Positions 6,340-10,144 of a stretch of DNA of 10,144 bases are shown here, in pieces. The stretch lies in the NCBI GenBank assembly GCA_002083395.1, contig LWDH01000019.1:1-10144 (forward strand), read 5' to 3'. The notes beneath the pieces are model-generated. The model did no database searches and was not told the DNA's origin. It saw nothing but the letters and a program-made list of their open reading frames with translations. The position numbers were made by a program, and so were the translations under genes. Origin of the DNA: Proteobacteria bacterium SG_bin4 (GTDB lineage: Bacteria; Pseudomonadota; Gammaproteobacteria; Burkholderiales; Nitrosomonadaceae). Each line of letters begins with the position of its first letter. Position 1 is the stretch's first letter.

Positions 6340-6753
6340 CTATTTTTTGGTATCGCCATGTGCGTGACCTTTGTTCGTCTGATGGTCGCCATGTTCATGA
6401 TCGTGTTTGTGCTCTTGCATATGCTGATGCATTTTTTCCATCATGCGATGCATTTCTTCTTTATCAATAAAATCATCCTTATTGATGTCCTTTTTATCAA
6501 ACATCTGCTCGTGATGTTTCATAAATTCCTCTTTGCTGATCTTTCCATCTTTATTGGCATCAACCGCCACCATGTGCTCGCACTGGTGACCGTCATGCTG
6601 ATCGTGGCTGTGACCGGATGTTGAGTTACCGTGTCCGTCGTGCTGTCCGCTTTGATGCTGATGGCTATCTGCCTTAGCTGCAAAAGCCGCTGGAACACAG
6701 AATGTCAATAGCGCAATAGCAGCCAGAACCCAATTACTTCTTTTATGAAACAT
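6340..6753 (-). CDS. Secreted His-rich EF-hand protein
   Basis: A 137-residue protein with a signal peptide (Lys/Arg at 4-5, hydrophobic 8-20, likely cut after AFA at about residue 25). Two canonical 12-residue EF-hand loops follow: DANKDGKISKEE (65-76) and DINKDDFIDKEE (89-100), both with acidic residues at positions 1, 5 and 12, so calcium binding is likely. His-rich flanks surround the pair. There are 22 His in all, mostly in HxH, HDGH and HxHxHxH patterns at 31-60 and 109-132, suggesting binding of Cu, Ni or Zn. A single Cys lies at 58 in the mature part. The ATG at 6753 has a GGAG 7 nt upstream. The gene stands alone, convergent with the M16 gene and 92 nt downstream of orn. The function is unknown; periplasmic metal buffering or calcium sensing are reasonable guesses only. 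Confidence 0.85.
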   Translation of the reverse strand: MFHKRSNWVLAAIALLTFCVPAAFAAKADSHQHQSGQHDGHGNSTSGHSHDQHDGHQCEHMVAVDANKDGKISKEEFMKHHEQMFDKKDINKDDFIDKEEMHRMMEKMHQHMQEHKHDHEHGDHQTNKGHAHGDTKK

Positions 6754-6818
6754 TTTATTTCTCCATAACAGTGATTAACCAAAGACCGGCGAAGCAAGCC
6801 CGTTAGAAATGAGGGAGT

Positions 6819-6834
6819 CCATGAAAGTTCATGG
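6819..6834. repeat. 16-bp palindrome between orn and the EF-hand gene
   Basis: CCATGAA (6819-6825), AG, and TTCATGG (6828-6834) form a perfect 7+2+7 inverted repeat 12 nt past the orn stop and 65 nt before the EF-hand start on the minus strand. No U run follows it, so a simple terminator is unlikely. A dimeric-regulator operator for the EF-hand gene is possible but unproven. Confidence 0.4.
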
Positions 6835-6845
6835 GAAATTGCGCC

Positions 6846-7391
6846 TTAAGCATTAATAAAATGCTGGCGGTAGTATTTGAGTTCATTGATAGAGTCATAT
6901 ATGTCCGCTAGCGCTTCATGCTTACTCTCTTTATTAAAACCCGATGCGATCCCCGGTTTCCAGCGTTTCACCAGCTCCTTCAAGGTACTGACATCGAGAT
7001 TTCGATAAAGAAAATAAGCTTCCAGTTGCGGCATCGAGCGCACCATGAAGCGCCGATCCTGGCAAATTGAATTACCACACATCGGTGATACACCGGGCGG
7101 CACATGCAACTTGATAAATTCCAGCAACTGCGATTCCACTTCCGCTTCATTCAGGCGCGAAGCTTTCACCTTATCGATCAGGCCGGATTTAGAATGTGTC
7201 GATTGATTCCATTTATCCATACCGTTTAACACATCATCAGGCTGATGCACAACCAGCACAGGCCCCTCTGCGACCGTATTCAGCTGCGAATCAGTAATCA
7301 CGACAGCCACTTCGATGATGCGATCGGTATCCGGATTGAGTCCGGTCATTTCCATGTCCACCCAGATGAGGTTATTGTTATCTTGTGCCAT
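6846..7391 (-). CDS. orn: Oligoribonuclease
   Basis: Orn degrades 2-5-nt RNAs, including pGpG from cyclic-di-GMP turnover, to mononucleotides with 3'-5' polarity. From the ATG at 7391 the product is 181 residues, the same length as the E. coli enzyme. Upstream in-frame extension to a GTG at 7454 would add 21 residues not seen in the family, so I reject it. The DEDDh exonuclease signature is present: Exo I WVDMEMTGL with D12 and E14, the Exo II region with GNSICQDRRFM, and Exo III with His and Asp in KHEALADIYDS. The closing NELKYYRQHFI is family-typical. The usual Gly in GNSIGQDRRF is Cys here, a mild change near the catalytic Asp. No clear ribosome-binding site is seen. The gene diverges from the M48 protease gene across a 145-nt gap. 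Confidence 0.96.
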   Translation of the reverse strand: MAQDNNNLIWVDMEMTGLNPDTDRIIEVAVVITDSQLNTVAEGPVLVVHQPDDVLNGMDKWNQSTHSKSGLIDKVKASRLNEAEVESQLLEFIKLHVPPGVSPMCGNSICQDRRFMVRSMPQLEAYFLYRNLDVSTLKELVKRWKPGIASGFNKESKHEALADIYDSINELKYYRQHFINA

Positions 7392-7475
7392 AATGTTTAT
7401 AAAATTTTTGAATGCTAAGCGTTGAATTGTGTCATATCGACGACATACAGTCACTTTTAATCAGACTGAAAATGC

Positions 7476-7518
7476 AGATTCAAGATTGCAACTCCGCTTG
7501 AATCTATCTTGAATTCAA
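7476..7518. repeat. Inverted-repeat cluster in the orn / M48 divergent region
   Basis: AGATTCAAG (7476-7484) and CTTGAATCT (7497-7505) are exact 9-bp inverse copies with a 12-nt spacer. Three bases further on, CTTGAATTCAA (7508-7518) repeats the same TTGAA/TTCAA word and contains the 10-bp palindrome TTGAATTCAA (7509-7518). Four copies of the word in 43 bp, in the only space that can hold both promoters, suggest a regulator-binding array or overlapping promoter parts. No known regulator consensus is recognised. Confidence 0.4.
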
Positions 7519-7536
7519 ATCAATAAACTTTAGATA

Positions 7537-8799
7537 ATGACTATGCAAACATTTACTTTGATATTCTTATTTGCACTTCTGGTCACCACACTGACGCAAG
7601 TTTGGCTATCTTTCCGGCACATCCGCCATGTTCGGGCACATCAGCACAAAGTACCGGAAGAATTTTCCAGCACGATCAGCCTGGCTGATCACCAAAAAGC
7701 AGCGGACTACACATGCGCCAAAACCGCTGCCGGATATCCCGGTATCCTTCTGCATGTTGTGCTGCTGCTGGCATTTACCCTCGGTGGCGGTTTGAATGCT
7801 TTAAGCGAAATCTGGGCTGGCTGGTTTAGCGATCCGGTCGTTCATGGCATGGCGTTGATTATCAGCACTTTCATGATCATGAGCGCAGCTGAGCTCCCAT
7901 TAAGCTATTACCGCGTGTTTGTCATCGAGGAACGCTTCGGCTTCAACAAAATGACCCCGCTGATGTTTTTCATCGATTTGGTCAAGCAAACTGCTATCGG
8001 CCTGCTCCTGGGTGCGCCGTTGTTATTTTGCATACTGTGGCTGATGGAAAAAATGGGGGATCTCTGGTGGCTGTACGCTTGGTTTGCGTGGATCGTGTTC
8101 AACCTCTTCGTGCTGGCGATTTATCCCGCCTGGATCGCGCCGCTGTTCAATAAATTCACACCGTTGCAAGATGCCGCTTTGAAAACGCGCATTGAGCGGT
8201 TGATGGATAAATGCGGTTTCACCGCCAGCGGCTTGTTCGTAATGGATGGTTCACGCCGCAGCAATCACGGCAACGCGTACTTTACCGGTTTTGGCAAAAC
8301 CAAACGCATCGTGTTTTTCGATACCCTGTTGTCGCGCCTCGATCCAGGCGAGATCGAGGCGGTACTTGCGCATGAACTGGGTCATTTCAAACTGCGCCAC
8401 GTCATCAAACGCATCGCGGTATCCTTCATCATCAGCCTCGGATTCCTTTGGCTATTGGGTTATTCGATGCAACAAACCTGGTTTTACGAAGGATTGGGCG
8501 TAGCTGTCGACAGCGTGCCGTCAACCGCGATGGCGTTATTGCTGTTCTTTCTGGTGATGCCGGTATTCACTTTCCTGTTGCATCCAATCTCCAGTCTGTA
8601 TTCCCGCAAGCATGAATTCGAAGCCGATGCCTATGCTGCGCAAAACGCTTCCGCGGATGATTTGATACATGCGTTGGTAAAACTCTATCAAGACAATGCC
8701 GCGACACTGACACCTGATCCATTGCATTCGGCATTTTACGATTCACACCCGCCAGCATCGATCCGTGTCGCGCATTTACAAAACCAGGGACAAGTATGA
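7537..8799 (+). CDS. M48 family membrane metalloprotease (Ste24-like)
   Basis: A 420-residue integral membrane zinc protease of the Ste24/CAAX-prenyl-protease type (M48A). It has the N-terminal multi-helix M48_N region (membrane segments about 4-25, 66-84, 102-122, 150-170, 178-202). The catalytic domain carries HELGH (279-283), and the third zinc ligand Glu is probably E360 in RKHEFEADAYA. Two more hydrophobic segments lie at about 293-310 and 330-350. Bacteria lack prenylated CAAX proteins, so the likely role is turnover of membrane or misfolded proteins. The ATG at 7537 is used here; a second ATG at 7543 is equally possible. Neither has a visible ribosome-binding site. The TGA overlaps the ATG of the dehydratase gene (ATGA, 8796-8799), so the genes are translationally coupled. 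Confidence 0.93.
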   Translation: MTMQTFTLIFLFALLVTTLTQVWLSFRHIRHVRAHQHKVPEEFSSTISLADHQKAADYTCAKTAAGYPGILLHVVLLLAFTLGGGLNALSEIWAGWFSDPVVHGMALIISTFMIMSAAELPLSYYRVFVIEERFGFNKMTPLMFFIDLVKQTAIGLLLGAPLLFCILWLMEKMGDLWWLYAWFAWIVFNLFVLAIYPAWIAPLFNKFTPLQDAALKTRIERLMDKCGFTASGLFVMDGSRRSNHGNAYFTGFGKTKRIVFFDTLLSRLDPGEIEAVLAHELGHFKLRHVIKRIAVSFIISLGFLWLLGYSMQQTWFYEGLGVAVDSVPSTAMALLLFFLVMPVFTFLLHPISSLYSRKHEFEADAYAAQNASADDLIHALVKLYQDNAATLTPDPLHSAFYDSHPPASIRVAHLQNQGQV

Positions 8800-9137
8800 A
8801 TACAACCGTATGCGATTTATCATCGAAACAATGTAAACCTTGCGAAGGCGGTGTTCCACCGCTATCCAGCAGTGAAATAGCTACCTTCATGCAGCAAATT
8901 GAGGGTTGGCAATTACAGAATAAACAGATCAGCAAAACCCATGCCTTTAAGAATTACTATCAAACCATGGCATTCGTGAATGCAGTTGCTTGGATTTCGC
9001 ACCGCGAGGATCATCACCCCGATATGCTGGTCGGTTACAATCAATGCATAGTCACCTACACCACCCATGCCATTGGCGGATTGTCTGAAAATGATTTCAT
9101 TTGCGCGGCGAAAATTGACAAGCTATTCGAAATTTGA
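8796..9137 (+). CDS. phhB: Pterin-4a-carbinolamine dehydratase
   Basis: The 113-residue protein belongs to the PCD/DCoH family, which dehydrates 4a-hydroxytetrahydrobiopterin formed by aromatic amino acid hydroxylases. The active-site signature is HREDHHPDM (69-77) with H73, H74 and P75, then Y81, H91 in YTTHAIGG, and D100 in the SENDF segment. The N-terminal CKPCEGGVPPL (13-23) is typical of bacterial members. Length is normal. It overlaps the M48 gene by 4 nt upstream and rsgA by 4 nt downstream (TTGA, 9134-9137). No phenylalanine hydroxylase gene is in the window. Bacteria with a stand-alone copy may use it for pterin or molybdopterin cofactor recycling, so the physiological role is open even though the family is certain. 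Confidence 0.94.
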   Translation: MNTTVCDLSSKQCKPCEGGVPPLSSSEIATFMQQIEGWQLQNKQISKTHAFKNYYQTMAFVNAVAWISHREDHHPDMLVGYNQCIVTYTTHAIGGLSENDFICAAKIDKLFEI

Positions 9138-10054
9138 ATATTAGCCGCGGTCACAAGCAACAACCACCCTGCCAGATCGGGCTGGTTGTTGCTGCATTTG
9201 GCAGACACTTTTCAGTTGAAACAGTTAATGGTGAAATTGTCTCTTGTGTCATGCGTGGCAAGAAAAGCGGTGCTACATGCGGTGATCAGGTTGAATACCA
9301 ATTAACCACCGCCGGACAAGGTGTAATTGAAACAGTACAACCACGCACCTCGCTGCTCTATCGCAGCGATGCCTACAAGGAAAAAATCATCGCCGCCAAC
9401 GTCACACAAGTCATCATTGTCGTCGCGGCTGTTCCAAGTTTTAGTGAAGAATTGATCAGCCGCTGCCTGGTCGCCGCCGAAAGTGAAAATATCGCAGTAT
9501 TGATTGCATTAAATAAAGCCGATTTAATAGAACCGACTCAAAACGCACTTGCAACACTGTCGTTGTATCGGGATTTAGGCTACCGCGTTCTGCCGGTCAG
9601 CGCTCTACAGGATGTTTCCGTGCTACATCCATTCTTAAAAAATCATTTGAGTGTTCTCGCCGGGCAATCCGGCATGGGTAAATCAACATTACTCAATGCC
9701 CTGATTCCGGAAGCACAACGAGCCACTGCTGAGATATCCCTGGCACTGGACTCTGGTACCCACACCACCACACATTCACAGCTCTATCACTTTGATCGTG
9801 ACAGCGCCATTATCGATTCCCCCGGCTTTCAGGAGTTCGGCTTGAATCACATTAAGGAGGAAAATCTAGCATGGGGATTCCTCGAATTTCACCCCTATTT
9901 CGGACAATGCAAATTCAGCAACTGCCGTCATTTCAAAGAACCTGGATGTGCGGTGCTTGCAGCGGTGAAACAAGGAAAAATTACCGAGAGACGGCTAGGC
10001 TTTTATCATAAATTGCTGTGCCGGAATCGTTCCGGCACAAGCTTAATTGGATAG
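9134..10054 (+). CDS. rsgA: Small ribosomal subunit biogenesis GTPase RsgA
   Basis: RsgA is a GTPase that checks late 30S subunit maturation. The 306-residue product shows an N-terminal OB fold (about 14-72), then the circularly permuted GTPase domain: G4 NKAD (127-130), G5 VSA (155-157), G1 GQSGMGKST (177-185), switch GTHTTTH (208-214) and G3 DSPG (228-231). A C-terminal zinc site follows, with C259, C264, H266 and C272 (CKFSNCRHFKEPGC). The start is a TTG at 9134 overlapping the TGA of phhB. No ATG occurs in frame before the OB fold is half read, so this start or a nearby rare one must be used, and translation is probably coupled to phhB. The last 11 residues (CRNRSGTSLIG) extend beyond the usual end YHKLL and are encoded by a perfect hairpin (10017-10039). 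Confidence 0.95.
   Translation: MNISRGHKQQPPCQIGLVVAAFGRHFSVETVNGEIVSCVMRGKKSGATCGDQVEYQLTTAGQGVIETVQPRTSLLYRSDAYKEKIIAANVTQVIIVVAAVPSFSEELISRCLVAAESENIAVLIALNKADLIEPTQNALATLSLYRDLGYRVLPVSALQDVSVLHPFLKNHLSVLAGQSGMGKSTLLNALIPEAQRATAEISLALDSGTHTTTHSQLYHFDRDSAIIDSPGFQEFGLNHIKEENLAWGFLEFHPYFGQCKFSNCRHFKEPGCAVLAAVKQGKITERRLGFYHKLLCRNRSGTSLIG
10017..10039 (+). terminator. 10-bp hairpin inside the 3' end of rsgA
   Basis: TGTGCCGGAA (10017-10026), loop TCG, and TTCCGGCACA (10030-10039) form a perfect 10-bp stem with a 3-nt loop. It lies within the coding sequence, ending 15 nt before the rsgA stop. The DNA after it is A/T-rich (AGCTTAATTGGATAGG) without a pure T run. It probably marks the transcript 3' end of the M48-phhB-rsgA unit. 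Confidence 0.55.
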
Positions 10055-10058
10055 GATT

Positions 10059-10101
10059 TATTATTAAAATGGAGTATCCCCGATCCTTCAGTGATACTCC
10101 A
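10059..10101 (-). terminator. Intrinsic terminator of the right-edge minus-strand gene
   Basis: On the minus strand TGGAGTATC (10101-10093), a 14-nt loop, and GATACTCCA (10078-10070) form a perfect 9-bp stem. It is followed by TTTTAATAATAAA, which is U-rich in RNA. It lies 8 nt after the TAA of the gene ending at 10110, so it fits an intrinsic terminator for that gene. Read in the other direction the hairpin could back up the rsgA hairpin. Confidence 0.65.
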
Positions 10102-10109
10102 AGGCATCT

Positions 10110-10144
10110 TTAGAACTCTTCCCAATCATCGCCACCGCCACCGG
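10110..10144 (-). CDS. C-terminus of a probable methyl-accepting chemotaxis protein (partial)
   Basis: Only 11 complete codons plus 2 nt are in the window. Read on the minus strand they give GGGGDDWEEF and then TAA (10112-10110). A flexible Gly-rich linker ending in an xWExF pentapeptide (NWETF in enteric Tar and Tsr, DWEEF in others) is the tether by which chemoreceptors recruit CheR and CheB for adaptation. A terminator follows at once (10101-10059), which supports a real gene end. Gly-rich linkers with acidic tips also end SSB proteins, but those finish in DIPF, so a chemoreceptor is the better reading. With so few residues this is a motif-based call. Confidence 0.5.
   Translation of the reverse strand, partial: GGGGDDWEEF

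Noticed and set aside
6358..6624. Plus-strand frame rich in Met, His, Leu and Ile opposite the EF-hand gene
   Set aside because: Its composition is the complement of the His/Asp/Lys-rich EF-hand gene; it is an artefact of that repeat-like sequence.
8567..8935. Minus-strand frame opposite the M48/phhB junction
   Set aside because: It is antisense to two firmly identified genes and has no domain of its own.
10110..10144. Reading the right-edge tail as the C-terminus of single-stranded DNA-binding protein
   Set aside because: SSB also has a Gly-rich linker and acidic tip, but ends in DIPF. Here the end is DWEEF, which fits a chemoreceptor better.
1..10144. CRISPR arrays, toxin-antitoxin pairs, phage genes, retron- or defence-like modules
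   Set aside because: I saw no regularly spaced repeats and no proteins of these families. Apart from the insertion-sequence debris, the window is filled by identifiable housekeeping genes.

Overview
The window looks like a stretch of a betaproteobacterial chromosome, probably a Nitrosomonas-like member of the Nitrosomonadaceae. The grounds are a moderate G+C content, the chromosomal order ftsY-ftsE-ftsX-rpoH, and the set orn / M48 protease / pterin dehydratase / rsgA. The genus is inferred from gene order and protein character, not proven. Most genes are housekeeping genes; the left end (about 1-885) is mobile-element debris.

Layout. Positions 1-500 hold the N-terminal part of an IS5-family transposase on the minus strand, which runs off the window. 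Positions 636-884 are the last fragment of an IS3-family element, keeping only the C-terminus of OrfB and a probable right end. Then come tRNA-Ser(CGA) (minus, 1055-1147) and the minus-strand cluster ftsY (4786-3761), ftsE (3735-3082), ftsX (3085-2174) and rpoH (2064-1219). ftsE and ftsX overlap by 4 nt. rpoH has its own promoter in the 109-nt gap after ftsX, and that promoter coincides with an almost perfect CIRCE element, the HrcA operator. A plus-strand M16 metalloprotease (4862-6265) diverges from ftsY and converges on a secreted, His-rich EF-hand protein (6753-6340, minus). A 14-bp inverted repeat lies between the two stop codons. Oligoribonuclease (7391-6846, minus) diverges from a plus-strand trio: Ste24-type M48 membrane protease, pterin-4a-carbinolamine dehydratase and rsgA (7537-10054). 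The trio is joined by ATGA and TTGA stop/start overlaps. At the right edge, two hairpins separate rsgA from the 3' end of a convergent minus-strand gene. Its encoded tail, Gly-rich then DDWEEF, looks like the CheR/CheB-tethering pentapeptide of a chemoreceptor.

How the genes work together. FtsY (SRP receptor) delivers membrane proteins co-translationally, FtsEX couples ATP hydrolysis to septal peptidoglycan hydrolysis, and RpoH directs heat-shock transcription. The CIRCE element suggests that sigma-32 synthesis is under HrcA control, joining the two heat-shock circuits. Orn degrades the shortest RNAs, RsgA matures the 30S subunit, and the M48 and M16 proteases are probably envelope quality-control enzymes.

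I found no convincing undescribed multi-gene system. The items most worth a second look are the CIRCE-rpoH promoter, the His-rich EF-hand protein, the hairpin-encoded tail of RsgA, the DWEEF tail at the right edge, and the repeats in the orn/M48 divergent region.
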